Shown in pieces: positions 41,234 to 51,227 of a stretch of DNA of 64,000 nt. Below the pieces are notes generated by a model. It worked only from the letters and a program-made list of their open reading frames with translations, ran no database searches and had not been told where the DNA came from. Position 1 is the stretch's first letter. Every line of letters begins with the position of its first letter. Source of the stretch: Aquaticitalea lipolytica (GTDB lineage Bacteria > Bacteroidota > Bacteroidia > Flavobacteriales > Flavobacteriaceae); NCBI RefSeq assembly GCF_014641635.1, contig NZ_BMIC01000007.1:1-64000 (forward strand), read 5' to 3'. The position numbers and the translations under genes were made by a program.

Positions 41234-43915
41234 ATGAATAAACAAAACAAATATTTAACCTTATCAGGTTTAGAGCCTTTAGTAGTAACTCCTGAAAGCA
41301 ATTTCATTAATGTTGGCGAACGTACCAATGTTACAGGTTCTCGTAAGTTTTTAAGATTAATTAAGGAAGAAAATTATAACGAAGCATTAGAAGTTGCCAG
41401 ACACCAAGTAGATGGTGGAGCACAAATTCTTGATGTTAATATGGATGAAGGCATGCTCGATGGCGTTTATGCTATGACTAAGTTTCTTAATTTAATTGCA
41501 TCAGAGCCAGATATTTCTCGAATTCCTATTATGATAGATAGCTCTAAATGGGAAATTATTGAGGCTGGTTTAAAAGTAGTTCAAGGTAAATCGGTAGTAA
41601 ATTCTATAAGTTTAAAAGAAGGTGAAGAGGCTTTTATTCATCATGCAAAATTAGTAAAGCGCTATGGTGCAGCTGTTATTGTTATGGCATTTGATGAAAA
41701 CGGACAAGCTGATACTTATGAGCGAAGAATAGAGATTTGTAAACGATCTTATGACATTTTAGTAGATAAAGTAAAATTCCAACCTCAAGATATTATTTTC
41801 GATCCTAATATTTTCCCTGTAGCAACAGGAATGGAAGAGCATCGAAAAAACGCATTAGATTTTTTTAATGCTACAAAATGGATTCGTGAAAATTTACCTT
41901 ATGCAAATGTGTCTGGTGGTGTGAGTAATGTGTCATTTTCGTTTAGAGGAAATGATACTGTACGCGAAGCAATGCATGCCTCGTTTCTATATCATGCTAT
42001 TCAGCATGGAATGAATTTAGGTATTGTAAATCCTGCTATGTTAGAAGTGTATGATGAAATTAATCCTGAACTTTTAGAGCTTGTTGAAGACGTGTTTTTT
42101 GATAGAAGAGATGATGCTACAGAGCGTTTGCTTGATTATGCAGAAACAGTAAAAGGCAATAAAAAGGAAGCCGAAGTCACAATTTTAGAATGGCGAAATG
42201 AACCTTTACAAAATAGAATTACTCACGCTTTAGTAAAAGGTATTGATGCTTTTATTATTGAAGACGTTGAAGAAGCTCGTAAAAGTGTTTCACGCCCAAT
42301 TGAAGTTATTGAAGGCCATTTAATGATTGGAATGAATGTCGTTGGCGATTTATTTGGGAGCGGAAAAATGTTCTTACCTCAAGTGGTTAAATCGGCTCGT
42401 GTAATGAAAAAAGCTGTTGCTTACTTACAGCCTTTTATTGAAGCAGAAAAAGATGGAAAGCAAGAGTTTGCCGGAAAAATTTTAATGGCAACCGTCAAAG
42501 GCGATGTACACGATATAGGAAAAAATATTGTGAGTGTTGTTTTAGGATGTAATAACTACGAAATTGTCGATTTAGGAGTAATGGTGCCGCCTGAAAAAAT
42601 TATTGAAACTGCCATTAGAGAAAAAGTAGATATTATAGGTTTAAGTGGATTGATAACACCGTCTTTAGATGAAATGGTTTATGTGTCAAAAGAAATGGAA
42701 AAGAAAAATCTAAATATTCCATTAATTATAGGTGGTGCAACAACATCTAGAGCACATACTTCAGTAAAAATTGCACCACATTATAATCATACAGTTGTTC
42801 ATATAAATGATGCTTCAAGGGCTGTTACAGTAGTTGGAAATTTATTGCAGCAAGACAATAAAGTATTTAAAGAACAGATTAGAGAAGAATACGATAAGTT
42901 TAGAGAGCAATTTCTTAATCGAACTAAGGAAAAAGAATATGTATCAATTATAGAAGCTAGAAAAAATAAGCTACAGATTGATTGGAATACTTCAGAAATT
43001 ATAAAACCAAAACAATTAGGAATTCAGGTAATTGAAGCTTTTGACATAAAAAAGCTAGAAGGTTATATTGATTGGTCGCCATTTTTTAGAAGCTGGGATT
43101 TACATGGTCGATATCCTGATATTCTAACAGATGATGTTGTTGGCGAACAAGCCAAAGAACTATTTACTGATGCAAAAGCATTACTTAAGCGAATTTTTGA
43201 TGAGAAGTTATTAAAAGCAAAAGCAGTATTCGGTTTGTTTCCTGCTAACACAATCAATGATGATGATATCGAAATTTATAATGAAGAAGGAAAAATAGAA
43301 TATAAATTTTTAACCCTTCGTCAGCAATCTAAAAAAAGAGAAGGTGTTCCAAACATCGCATTAGCAGATTTTATAGCTCCAAAATCTTCGGGAAAACAAG
43401 ATTATGTTGGAGCATTTTGTGTGTCTACTGGTTTTGGAACAGAAGAATTAGCAAAGCAATTTGAAGCAAATCATGATGATTATAATTCAATAATGATAAA
43501 AGCATTAGCAGATCGGCTAGCTGAAGCATTTGCAGAGTATTTGCATAAAGAAGTTCGTGTTAATCATTGGAGCTATGCACAAAATGAAAGTTTAACAAAT
43601 GAAGAGTTAATCAAAGAAAATTATAAAGGTATTCGTCCTGCGCCTGGTTATCCAGCATGTCCAGACCATCTTGAAAAAACAACCATTTGGAAACTGCTAA
43701 ATGTGAAAGAAAACATAGGTGTTGAGTTAACAGAAAGCTTAGCTATGTGGCCAGCAGCTAGTGTAAGTGGTTATTATTTTGCCAATCCAGAAGCTAAATA
43801 TTTCGGACTTGGTAAAATAACTGAAGATCAACTAGAGGATTATGCGAAGCGTAGAAGTATTTCAAATGAAGAAGCCATAAAATGGCTCAACCCTAATTTA
43901 GCAACAGAACTATGA
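41234..43915 (+). CDS. metH: Methionine synthase, folate/cobalamin/activation modules (split MetH, part 2)
   Basis: 893 residues. In order: pterin-binding domain ([14 protein letters not shown] near residue 26), cobalamin cap and B12-binding domain ([10 protein letters not shown] with the cobalt-ligand histidine, around 425), and the C-terminal SAM-dependent activation domain ([12 protein letters not shown]). With part 1 this gives the complete cobalamin-dependent methionine synthase on two chains. Both halves break exactly at a domain boundary, so this is a split enzyme and not a frameshift. The last codon overlaps metF (ATGA). Confidence 0.95.
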   Translation: MNKQNKYLTLSGLEPLVVTPESNFINVGERTNVTGSRKFLRLIKEENYNEALEVARHQVDGGAQILDVNMDEGMLDGVYAMTKFLNLIASEPDISRIPIMIDSSKWEIIEAGLKVVQGKSVVNSISLKEGEEAFIHHAKLVKRYGAAVIVMAFDENGQADTYERRIEICKRSYDILVDKVKFQPQDIIFDPNIFPVATGMEEHRKNALDFFNATKWIRENLPYANVSGGVSNVSFSFRGNDTVREAMHASFLYHAIQHGMNLGIVNPAMLEVYDEINPELLELVEDVFFDRRDDATERLLDYAETVKGNKKEAEVTILEWRNEPLQNRITHALVKGIDAFIIEDVEEARKSVSRPIEVIEGHLMIGMNVVGDLFGSGKMFLPQVVKSARVMKKAVAYLQPFIEAEKDGKQEFAGKILMATVKGDVHDIGKNIVSVVLGCNNYEIVDLGVMVPPEKIIETAIREKVDIIGLSGLITPSLDEMVYVSKEMEKKNLNIPLIIGGATTSRAHTSVKIAPHYNHTVVHINDASRAVTVVGNLLQQDNKVFKEQIREEYDKFREQFLNRTKEKEYVSIIEARKNKLQIDWNTSEIIKPKQLGIQVIEAFDIKKLEGYIDWSPFFRSWDLHGRYPDILTDDVVGEQAKELFTDAKALLKRIFDEKLLKAKAVFGLFPANTINDDDIEIYNEEGKIEYKFLTLRQQSKKREGVPNIALADFIAPKSSGKQDYVGAFCVSTGFGTEELAKQFEANHDDYNSIMIKALADRLAEAFAEYLHKEVRVNHWSYAQNESLTNEELIKENYKGIRPAPGYPACPDHLEKTTIWKLLNVKENIGVELTESLAMWPAASVSGYYFANPEAKYFGLGKITEDQLEDYAKRRSISNEEAIKWLNPNLATEL

Positions 43916-44868
43916 AAGTCACCGAACACATAAAAAAAGCAAATGGAAATACTCAATTTTCATTTGAAATCTTACCACCTTTAAAAGGGCAACACATTCA
44001 ATCTGTTTTTGATAGTATTGATCCTTTAATGGAGTTTAAACCTCCATTTATAGATGTCACTTACCATCGTGAAGAATACATATATAAAGAATTAGATAAT
44101 GGGTTATTAAAAAAACAAGTAGTAAAAAAACGACCAGGAACTGTCGGTATTTGTGCTGCAATACAGAACAAGTATAATGTAGATGCAATTCCACATATAT
44201 TGTGTGGCGGATTTACCAAAGAAGATACAGAGAATTTTTTAATAGATTTAGATTTTTTAGGTATCAACAATGTAATGGCTTTACGAGGCGATGCTGTAAA
44301 AACTGAAACGTACTTCAAACCTGAAAAAGAAGGACATGTTTATGCAAACGAACTTGTTGCTCAAATTCAAGAATTAAATAAAGGGAACTATTTAGACGAA
44401 GAGCTTCAAAACTCATCTAAAACAAATTTTTGTGTTGGTGTAGCTGCATACCCAGAAAAGCACATGGAAGCACCAAGTTTAGATAGTGATATTCATTTTT
44501 TGAAAAAGAAAATAAAAAATGGAGCCGAATACATAGTTACTCAAATGTTTTTCGATAATAAAAAGTATTTCGATTTTGTTGCTAAATGTAGGAAAGAAGG
44601 AATAACAGTTCCAATTATACCAGGACTAAAACCAATTGCCACTAAAAAGCAATTAAATTTAATTCCGCATCGTTTTCATGTCGATTTACCTGAAGAACTA
44701 ATAATAGAAGTTGTTAAATGTAAAGACAATGATCAGGTTAGACAAGTAGGAATTGATTGGTGTATTGCACAATCAAAAGAGTTACAAAAAGCTGGAATTC
44801 CTGTGCTACATTATTATTCAATGGGAAAAAGTGATAATATAAAAACAATTGCTTCAAAAGTGTTTTAA
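43912..44868 (+). CDS. metF: 5,10-methylenetetrahydrofolate reductase
   Basis: 318 residues, TIM-barrel flavoprotein. [11 protein letters not shown] at the start, [17 protein letters not shown] and [10 protein letters not shown] are the MetF signatures. It makes the methyl-folate used by methionine synthase, whose gene it overlaps by 4 bp. It is the last gene of the SAM-I riboswitch operon. Confidence 0.96.
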   Translation: MKVTEHIKKANGNTQFSFEILPPLKGQHIQSVFDSIDPLMEFKPPFIDVTYHREEYIYKELDNGLLKKQVVKKRPGTVGICAAIQNKYNVDAIPHILCGGFTKEDTENFLIDLDFLGINNVMALRGDAVKTETYFKPEKEGHVYANELVAQIQELNKGNYLDEELQNSSKTNFCVGVAAYPEKHMEAPSLDSDIHFLKKKIKNGAEYIVTQMFFDNKKYFDFVAKCRKEGITVPIIPGLKPIATKKQLNLIPHRFHVDLPEELIIEVVKCKDNDQVRQVGIDWCIAQSKELQKAGIPVLHYYSMGKSDNIKTIASKVF

Positions 44869-44908
44869 CAAAAAAACATACAGCTTTTAAAAATAGATTT
44901 TTAAACCT

Positions 44909-44916
44909 TACTTTTG
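44909..44916 (+). promoter_or_regulatory. -7 element before the class I/II aminotransferase gene
   Basis: TACTTTTG matches TAnnTTTG, 21 bp before the ATG at 44938. It also argues against a TTG start at 44914. No good TTG at the right distance. Confidence 0.5.
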
Positions 44917-44937
44917 CAAAACTATAACGATATCGTA

Positions 44938-46197
44938 ATGAACACATCAAAACTAGCAGAAGGATTAAAAGGTTCTGAAATTATAAAAATAGCTGGAGAA
45001 GTAAATGCTTTAAAAGCACAAGGAGAAGTTATCTATAATCAAACAATAGGAGATTTCGATTCTAATATTTTTTCTATTCCAGATGAATTAAAAAAAGCTA
45101 TAGTTGATGCATATAATGATAATCAAACTAATTATCCAGCAGCAAATGGTGTTGAGCCATTAAGAAAAACAGTTTCAGAATATTTATTAAAGCATTTAAA
45201 GTTAGAATATGATGCAAATGAGGTGTTAATTTCTGGTGGAGCTCGTCCTTTAATTTACGCTATTTATCAAACTATTTTAGATATAGACGATACTGTTTTG
45301 TATCCTGTGCCTTCTTGGAACAATGACGCGTATACATATTTAGCACGTAATAATTCTGTTATAGTTGAAACGCTTCCAGAAAATAAATTTATGCCTACAG
45401 CAGAGGCTTTAAAACCTCATGTTAAAAACGTTAATCTAATAGCTTTATGTTCTCCACTAAACCCAACAGGAACAACATTTGATAAAGAAACATTATTAGA
45501 AATATCTCAACTTGTTATTGAAGAAAATAGAAGAAGAAAGGCACAAAATATTAAGCCGCTTTATGTGTTATATGACCAAATTTACTGGCAGCTAACCTAT
45601 GGTGAAACAGTACATTACAATCCAGTGTCGTTATTGCCAGAAATGAGAGATTATACCATTTTTGTAGATGGTATTTCTAAGGCTTTTGCAGCAACAGGAG
45701 TTAGAGTTGGTTGGGCTTTTGGTCCTTTACATATTATTAATAAAATGAAAGCTATTTTGGGTCATATTGGAGCATGGGCACCAAAGGCAGAGCAAGTAGC
45801 AACAGCAAAATATTTAAATCAGACTGAAGTAGTTTCAAATTACATTCATCATATTAAAGAAGAACTTAATTATAGACTTGTAGCTTTTTATGATGGATTT
45901 CAAAACCTGCAAACTAAAGGTTTTCCAGTTAGAGCAATTCAGCCAGAAGCAGCATTATATTTAACAGTTCAATTTAATTTAATTGGAAAAACTACTGCTA
46001 ATGGTGAAACATTAAACACCATTCAAGAAGTTACTAGTTATTTGCTTAAAGAGGCTAAATTGGCATTAGTTCCTTTTTATGCTTTTGGTACATCTACAGA
46101 TTCAAATTGGTTTAGATTATCAGTAGGTACTGCCAGAAAAGAAGATATCTCTACTATTTTTGAATTATTAGAACAAGCACTTCAAAAATTAAAATAA
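44938..46197 (+). CDS. PLP-dependent class I/II aminotransferase
   Basis: 419 residues from the ATG at 44938. Fold-type I pattern: NYPAANGVEPLRKTV, SPLNPTGT, YVLYDQIYW and the PLP lysine in VDGISKAFAATGVRVGW. It resembles aspartate aminotransferases. The C-terminal substrate arginine region WFRLSVGTARKED is present. It has its own -7 box, so it is probably a separate unit from the met operon. The amino donor and acceptor cannot be fixed. Confidence 0.88.
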   Translation: MNTSKLAEGLKGSEIIKIAGEVNALKAQGEVIYNQTIGDFDSNIFSIPDELKKAIVDAYNDNQTNYPAANGVEPLRKTVSEYLLKHLKLEYDANEVLISGGARPLIYAIYQTILDIDDTVLYPVPSWNNDAYTYLARNNSVIVETLPENKFMPTAEALKPHVKNVNLIALCSPLNPTGTTFDKETLLEISQLVIEENRRRKAQNIKPLYVLYDQIYWQLTYGETVHYNPVSLLPEMRDYTIFVDGISKAFAATGVRVGWAFGPLHIINKMKAILGHIGAWAPKAEQVATAKYLNQTEVVSNYIHHIKEELNYRLVAFYDGFQNLQTKGFPVRAIQPEAALYLTVQFNLIGKTTANGETLNTIQEVTSYLLKEAKLALVPFYAFGTSTDSNWFRLSVGTARKEDISTIFELLEQALQKLK

Positions 46198-46264
46198 GAA
46201 TATACTTCTTGTTGTAGTAAAGTATCTTAATTATTCTGTTATTTTTGCTTCATAACTTAATTAA

Positions 46265-47356
46265 ATGAAGCAATTTTTTGCATGTATTTTATGTCTAATT
46301 AGTGGTCTTGCACTTTCTCAGGAAGATCCAGATTTATTTACATTAGATGCTAATTACTTTTACGGAACTATTCTAGAGCATAATCCAGATATATCTCATT
46401 TAATTACAGACCATCCAACAGGGTTAATTTTAAGTTTCAACAAAAAAACCTTTGGTTTTAAAGAGTGGGAAGGGCTATACAACTATCCTGATTGGGGATT
46501 TTCATATATCTATCAGAATATGAAAAATGAGCATCTTGGTGAAAACCACAGTTTATATGCTCATTATAATTTTTACTTTTTAAAAAGAAATTTAATGTTT
46601 CGTATTGGTCAAGGTTTAGCATACACAACTAACCCTTACGACAAAGAGAATAATTATGACAATAATGCTTATGGTTCAGACTTGTTAAGTACAACTTATA
46701 TAATACTAAATTATAAAAAGGAGAATGTATTTAAAGGTATTGGATTACAGGCAGGAGTTTCTATAATACATTATTCAAACGCTAATGTTAAAGCACCTAA
46801 TACTTCAACAAATACTTTTGCCTTTAATATTGGAGCTAATTATTTGTTGGATTATGACGAACAACCAGAATATATTCCATCAGAAAAGAAAAAATTTACC
46901 GAAAAGATAAAATATAATTTTGCCTTCAGAAGCGGAATCAACGAAAGCGATGTGATTGATACAGGGCAGTTTCCCTTTTACATTGTTTCTGCATATGCTG
47001 ATAAACGGTTGAATAGAAAAAGCGCTATACAGGTTGGTACAGATGTTTTCTTTTCGGAGTTTTTAAAAGAATTGATTTATTTTTATTCAGTTGCTTTCCC
47101 AGAATTTAATATTAGTGGTGATGAAGATTGGAAGCGAGTTGGTGTTTTTGTGGGTCATGAATTGTTTATTAATAAAATGTCTTTTGAAACTCAATTGGGT
47201 TATTATGTATATTATCCTTATGATTTTGAAGGAAGAGTATATAACAGAATTGGGTTGAAGCGTTATTTTGGCGATAAATTTTTTGGAGCTATAACCTTAA
47301 AATCACATGGTGCTAAAGCTGAAGCAGTCGAATTTGGAATAGGAGTTAGATTATGA
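46265..47356 (+). CDS. PagL-like acyloxyacyl hydrolase (lipid A deacylase)
   Basis: 363 residues. Signal peptide (about 1-18). It is predicted to be an outer-membrane barrel with the PagL-like active-site motif IIHYSNANVKAPNTSTN around residue 167 (His and Ser of the catalytic set). It is longer than PagL itself (about 150-190 aa), as in Bacteroidota relatives. It would remove an acyl chain from lipid A. It overlaps by 4 bp a gene for a surface-type lipoprotein. A TATTTTTG box lies at 46240-46247. Confidence 0.8.
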   Translation: MKQFFACILCLISGLALSQEDPDLFTLDANYFYGTILEHNPDISHLITDHPTGLILSFNKKTFGFKEWEGLYNYPDWGFSYIYQNMKNEHLGENHSLYAHYNFYFLKRNLMFRIGQGLAYTTNPYDKENNYDNNAYGSDLLSTTYIILNYKKENVFKGIGLQAGVSIIHYSNANVKAPNTSTNTFAFNIGANYLLDYDEQPEYIPSEKKKFTEKIKYNFAFRSGINESDVIDTGQFPFYIVSAYADKRLNRKSAIQVGTDVFFSEFLKELIYFYSVAFPEFNISGDEDWKRVGVFVGHELFINKMSFETQLGYYVYYPYDFEGRVYNRIGLKRYFGDKFFGAITLKSHGAKAEAVEFGIGVRL

Positions 47357-48105
47357 AAAAAATTGCTTACATAACAACCTTTATACTATTGCTTGCTTGT
47401 AATGGTGAGAATGTGCCTGATTGTTTTCAAAACGCAGGCGATATCATACAAAAAGAATTTACTGTAGATACTTTCGATAAAATTACAGTTTTTGAGCGTA
47501 TTGAATTAATTGTTACTGATGATGTAACTCAAAGCGTTAGAGTAGAAACAGGCGAATATTTAATGAATGATATTAAAATATCTGTTGAAGGCGGTCGATT
47601 AATTTTAAAAAACGAAAATGGTTGTAATTTAACCCGAGATTATGGAATTACTAAAATATATGTAAGTTCACCAAATCTCATTGAAATTCGTAATAGTTCT
47701 GGTTTAACTGTGAGTAGCAATGGAATGTTAAATTACACTTCACTTGTACTAATTGCTGAAAACTATAATGCTGAAGAGGCTTATCATACAGATGGCAATT
47801 TTAATGTACAAGTAAACTGCAATTCGCTTACTACTATAACCAATAATTTATCCAGTATGTTTATAAGTGGTACTACTAATAATTTATTTATTGGATTTTA
47901 TTCTGGAGATGCTCGTTTTGAAGGCGCAAATCTGATAGCCCAAAACGTTGAAATTTTTCATCGCAGTAGTAATGATATGATTATAAATCCACAGCAATCA
48001 TTAATAGGAGAAATTAGAAGTACAGGAGATGTTATTTCATTAAATGAACCTCCAGTTGTAAGTGTTCAGGAACTTTATACAGGTCGACTTATTTTTCAGG
48101 ATTAA
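47353..48105 (+). CDS. GIN-domain (DUF2807) lipoprotein
   Basis: 250 residues. The lipobox LLAC (about 15-18) marks a lipoprotein. The remainder is the DUF2807 'head GIN' right-handed beta-helix, with FDKITVFERIELIVTDD, NDIKISVEGGRLIL and ITKIYVSSPNLIEIRNSSG. Such proteins are common in Bacteroidota envelopes and may act as adhesin-like or sensor proteins. Co-translation with the PagL-like gene (ATGA overlap) links it to the outer membrane. It ends convergent with gldA, overlapping by 4 bp. Confidence 0.85.
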   Translation: MKKIAYITTFILLLACNGENVPDCFQNAGDIIQKEFTVDTFDKITVFERIELIVTDDVTQSVRVETGEYLMNDIKISVEGGRLILKNENGCNLTRDYGITKIYVSSPNLIEIRNSSGLTVSSNGMLNYTSLVLIAENYNAEEAYHTDGNFNVQVNCNSLTTITNNLSSMFISGTTNNLFIGFYSGDARFEGANLIAQNVEIFHRSSNDMIINPQQSLIGEIRSTGDVISLNEPPVVSVQELYTGRLIFQD

Positions 48106-48998
48106 TTAGAGGTTAGCTCTCTAAATAAACTTTCTAAGTTCATATTCTTCTGGTTAAGCTGAAGAATTTTTAATCCATTATCGTGAGCAAAATCAAATAC
48201 TACAGAGCGCATATCTTCTTTAGTAGAAAAAGTAAGTTCATAAGTAAAATCGTGAGTGTTGCTAACTAGCGATACATGCTTAAGTTTATTTAAAAGCACA
48301 TCTTCAACTCGATAATCAAACTCAACTTCAATAATTTGAACTTGGTCTGCTTTTAAATCTTTAAGTTTTTTGTCTGCAACAATTTTGCCTTTATTAATAA
48401 TAATTACTCTATCACAAATAGCTTCAACTTCTTGCATAATATGAGTAGACAAAAACACTGTTTTGTCTTTACCCAAACTTTTAATAAGTTGTCTTATATC
48501 AACCAATTGGTTTGGGTCTAAACCAGTAGTTGGTTCATCTAAAATTAACACATCAGGATTATGTAATAAAGCATTTGCAAGCCCAACACGTTGTCTGTAA
48601 CCTTTAGAAAGTTGCCCAATTTTTTTGTGCGATTCTGGAGTTAATCCAGTAAGCTCGATAACATCTTCAATTCTTTCTTTACTTACTTTATAAACACCTG
48701 CATTAAAATTTAAGTATTCTCTAACATACATTTCTAAATATAAAGGGTTGTGTTCTGGTAAATAGCCAACTTGCTTTTGTACATTAAGGGCGTCACTTTT
48801 AACATCACAATCATTTACTTTTGCAAGACCTTCAGTAGCATCAATATATGTAGTTAAAATCTTCATCATAGTAGATTTTCCTGCGCCATTTGGTCCTAAA
48901 AAACCAACAATTTCACCTTTATTAATCTTAAATGAGATATTATTTAAAGCAATTTGCTCGCCATAAACTTTAGATAGATTTTCAACTTCAATAGACAT
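48102..48998 (-). CDS. gldA: Gliding motility ABC transporter ATP-binding protein GldA
   Basis: 298 residues. Walker A GPNGAGKST (35-43), signature LSKGYRQRVGLA, Walker B VLILDEPTTGLDP and the switch histidine in FLSTH. The C-terminal about 80 residues are of the GldA type. With GldF and GldG, not in this window, it forms an ABC transporter needed for gliding in Flavobacteriaceae. The gene product alone is hard to separate from other ABC-2 ATPases, but length and sequence fit GldA. Confidence 0.88.
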   Translation of the reverse strand: MSIEVENLSKVYGEQIALNNISFKINKGEIVGFLGPNGAGKSTMMKILTTYIDATEGLAKVNDCDVKSDALNVQKQVGYLPEHNPLYLEMYVREYLNFNAGVYKVSKERIEDVIELTGLTPESHKKIGQLSKGYRQRVGLANALLHNPDVLILDEPTTGLDPNQLVDIRQLIKSLGKDKTVFLSTHIMQEVEAICDRVIIINKGKIVADKKLKDLKADQVQIIEVEFDYRVEDVLLNKLKHVSLVSNTHDFTYELTFSTKEDMRSVVFDFAHDNGLKILQLNQKNMNLESLFRELTSN

Positions 48999-49086
48999 AG
49001 AGTAAATATTTATTCAAAAATAATCATTTTGCTAATCCCAACGCACCTCGCAAACGTTATATTGCCAAAAGATTTTAAAAAACATT

Positions 49087-49115
49087 TTGTTTTTTCAATT
49101 TATTAGTTACTTTAG
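49087..49115 (+). promoter_or_regulatory. Promoter of the aromatic amino acid operon
   Basis: TTG (49087-49089), 18-bp spacer, TACTTTAG (49108-49115), one base off TAnnTTTG. It places transcription start only a few bases before the leader peptide ATG. Confidence 0.5.
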
Positions 49116-49126
49116 CTATTATAATT

Positions 49127-49204
49127 ATGAAAACAACAACTTATACTTATTACAACTGGAACTATTTCTTTTTTAACAAAAGAAACGAGACGTTGTATGT
49201 ATAA
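49127..49204 (+). CDS. Aromatic-residue-rich leader peptide of the phe/tyr operon
   Basis: 25 codons, ATG at 49127 and TAA at 49202-49204. The product contains TYTYYNWNYFFF, so positions 6-16 hold four Tyr, one Trp and three Phe codons, with one more Tyr at 24. It is followed by mutually exclusive hairpins and then by pheA. This is the design of a ribosome-stalling attenuator that senses charged aromatic tRNAs. Confidence 0.85.
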   Translation: MKTTTYTYYNWNYFFFNKRNETLYV

Positions 49205-49255
49205 TTTATAAACTATAAATTAAATATAAGTCTCGATGAAAATCGGGACTTTTTT
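49186..49255 (+). terminator. Attenuator: antiterminator and terminator before pheA
   Basis: Terminator: AGTCTCGAT (49229-49237), loop GAAA, ATCGGGACT (49242-49250) and six T, ending 2 bp before pheA. Competing antiterminator: CGAGAC (49186-49191) with GTCTCG (49230-49235), enclosing TAATTTATA/TATAAATTA (49202-49210, 49214-49222). Ribosome stalling on the aromatic codons would favour the second fold. Confidence 0.85.
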
Positions 49256-49257
49256 GT

Positions 49258-50085
49258 ATGATAAAATCTGTAGCTATACAAGGAATTAAAGGGTCGTTTC
49301 ATCATATTGTGTCACAGCAGTATTTTAATGAAGCTATTGTGGTTAACGAATGTTTATCGTTTGATAATGCAGTAGATAGTTTGATGCGTAAAAAAAGTGA
49401 TGCGGTTATTATGGCTATTGAAAATTCTATAGTAGGTTCAATAATTCCTAATTATGCATTGATAGATAAAAATGAGTTACATATAATTGGAGAACACTAC
49501 TTAGACATTCAACATCACTTAATGGCATTGCCAAATCAAAACATTGAAGATATAAAAGAAGTGTATTCGCATCCAATGGCACTGTTGCAATGTAAAGAGT
49601 TTTTTAAAAAATATCCTCACATTAAGCTTGTCGAAGATAAAGATACTGCTGAGGTTGCTCAACGTATTAATAAGCAACAATTAAAGCATGTAGCAGCCAT
49701 TGCAAGCACATTAGCTTCAGAGTTGTTTGAGTTGCAAATTATTGCACATAGCATTCAAACAATAAAGCATAACGAAACACGATTTGTGATAGTAAAAACA
49801 TCAAACTCTGAAATTCCAGAAAATGAAATTAATAAGGCCTCATTAAAATTTGAATTAGAACATAAACGTGGTAGCTTAGCTACGATTTTAAATGTATTAA
49901 GTGATTGTAAACTAAATTTAACCAAGATACAATCCTTACCAAAAATTGAAACACCATGGAAATATGCCTTTTTTGTGGATGTTACTTTTGAAACATATAA
50001 AGATTATAATAAAGCAAAATCTATAATGCAAATTATGGCTCAAGACTTTAAAGTATTAGGAGAATATAAAAACGCAAAATTATGA
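49258..50085 (+). CDS. pheA: Prephenate dehydratase
   Basis: 275 residues, without a fused chorismate mutase. IQGIKGSFHH at the start, the ENSIVGSI loop, HNETRFVIV (family NxTRF motif) and a C-terminal ACT domain (HKRGSLATILNVLSDCKLNL) for phenylalanine feedback. It converts prephenate to phenylpyruvate. First structural gene after the attenuator; overlaps the aminotransferase gene by 4 bp. Confidence 0.95.
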   Translation: MIKSVAIQGIKGSFHHIVSQQYFNEAIVVNECLSFDNAVDSLMRKKSDAVIMAIENSIVGSIIPNYALIDKNELHIIGEHYLDIQHHLMALPNQNIEDIKEVYSHPMALLQCKEFFKKYPHIKLVEDKDTAEVAQRINKQQLKHVAAIASTLASELFELQIIAHSIQTIKHNETRFVIVKTSNSEIPENEINKASLKFELEHKRGSLATILNVLSDCKLNLTKIQSLPKIETPWKYAFFVDVTFETYKDYNKAKSIMQIMAQDFKVLGEYKNAKL

Positions 50086-51227
50086 TTCAACCATCCAATA
50101 GATTAGACAACGTTGAAGAATACTACTTTTCAAAAAAACTGAAAGAAGTTAATTTGATGAAAGCTCATGGAAAACCAATAATAAATTTAGGAATTGGTAG
50201 TCCAGATCTAAAGCCACCACATAGTGTTATTGGAGCTATAATGGATAGTTTGGAAGATGACTACGCTCATAAATATCAAAGTTATCAAGGTTTGCCAGAA
50301 TTAAGAGAAGCCATGGCTGATTTTTATAAAGAGCAGTTTGGTGTGTCATTGAGTTATCAAACAGAAATATTGCCTTTAATGGGAAGCAAAGAAGGTATTA
50401 TGCATATTTCTATGGCGTTTTTAAATGAAGGAGACGAAGTGTTAATTCCAAATCCTGGATACCCAACTTATGCATCTGTAACAAAGCTGTTAGGAGCAAA
50501 GCCGAGATATTATGATTTATTAGAAAAAAATCATTACGAGCCAGATTTATTTGCCTTAGAAAAAACAGATTTAAGTAAAGTAAAATTAATGTGGGTTAAT
50601 TATCCACACATGCCAACAGGAGCTACAGCATCAAATAAGTTATTTGAAGACATCATAAAGTTTGCAAAACGCAACAATATATTAGTGGTAAATGACAATC
50701 CTTATAGTTTTATATTGAATGATTTTCCGCGAAGTATATTAAAATATGTAGGTGCAAAAGATGTGTGTTTAGAGTTAAACTCTCTAAGTAAAACATTTAA
50801 TATGGCTGGTTGGAGAGTTGGTATGGTATTAGGAAAATCTGAATATATAGATGCTATTTTAAAAGTAAAAAGCAATATGGATTCAGGTATGTTTTATGGC
50901 ATACAAAAAGGAGCTGTTGAAGCTTTAAATTGCTCTAAAATGTGGTATTTAAGTATGAAAAGTGTTTATGAGCAACGCAGAAAAATTGTATGGCAATTGG
51001 CTGAAGCTTTAAACTGTACTTACGATACGCAAGCAGCAGGATTATTTGTTTGGGCAAAATTGCCAGAGTATTTAAAAGCCGAAGAGTACATCGATTTAAT
51101 ACTAAAAGAGAAATCAATTTTTATAGCTCCAGGGACAATATTTGGTAGTAATGGTGAAGGATACATACGTTTTTCGTTGTGTGCATCTACCGAAGACTTG
51201 GAAGAAGCTTTAGCAAGAATAAAATGA
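50082..51227 (+). CDS. Aromatic/aspartate-type aminotransferase of the phe/tyr operon
   Basis: 381 residues, class I/II PLP aminotransferase. INLGIGSPDLKPP, NPGYPTYASV, VNYPHMPTGA, NDNPYSF and the PLP lysine in ELNSLSKTFNMAGWRVG. Its position between pheA and tyrA, with 4-bp overlaps on both sides, suggests that it transaminates phenylpyruvate and hydroxyphenylpyruvate or prephenate. This substrate assignment is contextual; other members of this group act on LL-diaminopimelate or aspartate. Confidence 0.88.
   Translation: MIQPSNRLDNVEEYYFSKKLKEVNLMKAHGKPIINLGIGSPDLKPPHSVIGAIMDSLEDDYAHKYQSYQGLPELREAMADFYKEQFGVSLSYQTEILPLMGSKEGIMHISMAFLNEGDEVLIPNPGYPTYASVTKLLGAKPRYYDLLEKNHYEPDLFALEKTDLSKVKLMWVNYPHMPTGATASNKLFEDIIKFAKRNNILVVNDNPYSFILNDFPRSILKYVGAKDVCLELNSLSKTFNMAGWRVGMVLGKSEYIDAILKVKSNMDSGMFYGIQKGAVEALNCSKMWYLSMKSVYEQRRKIVWQLAEALNCTYDTQAAGLFVWAKLPEYLKAEEYIDLILKEKSIFIAPGTIFGSNGEGYIRFSLCASTEDLEEALARIK

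Noticed and set aside
40164-43915. metH broken by a frameshift or sequencing error
   Set aside because: Both halves begin and end at exact domain boundaries, each has all its motifs, and a new ATG follows the stop by 8 bp. This is a split gene.
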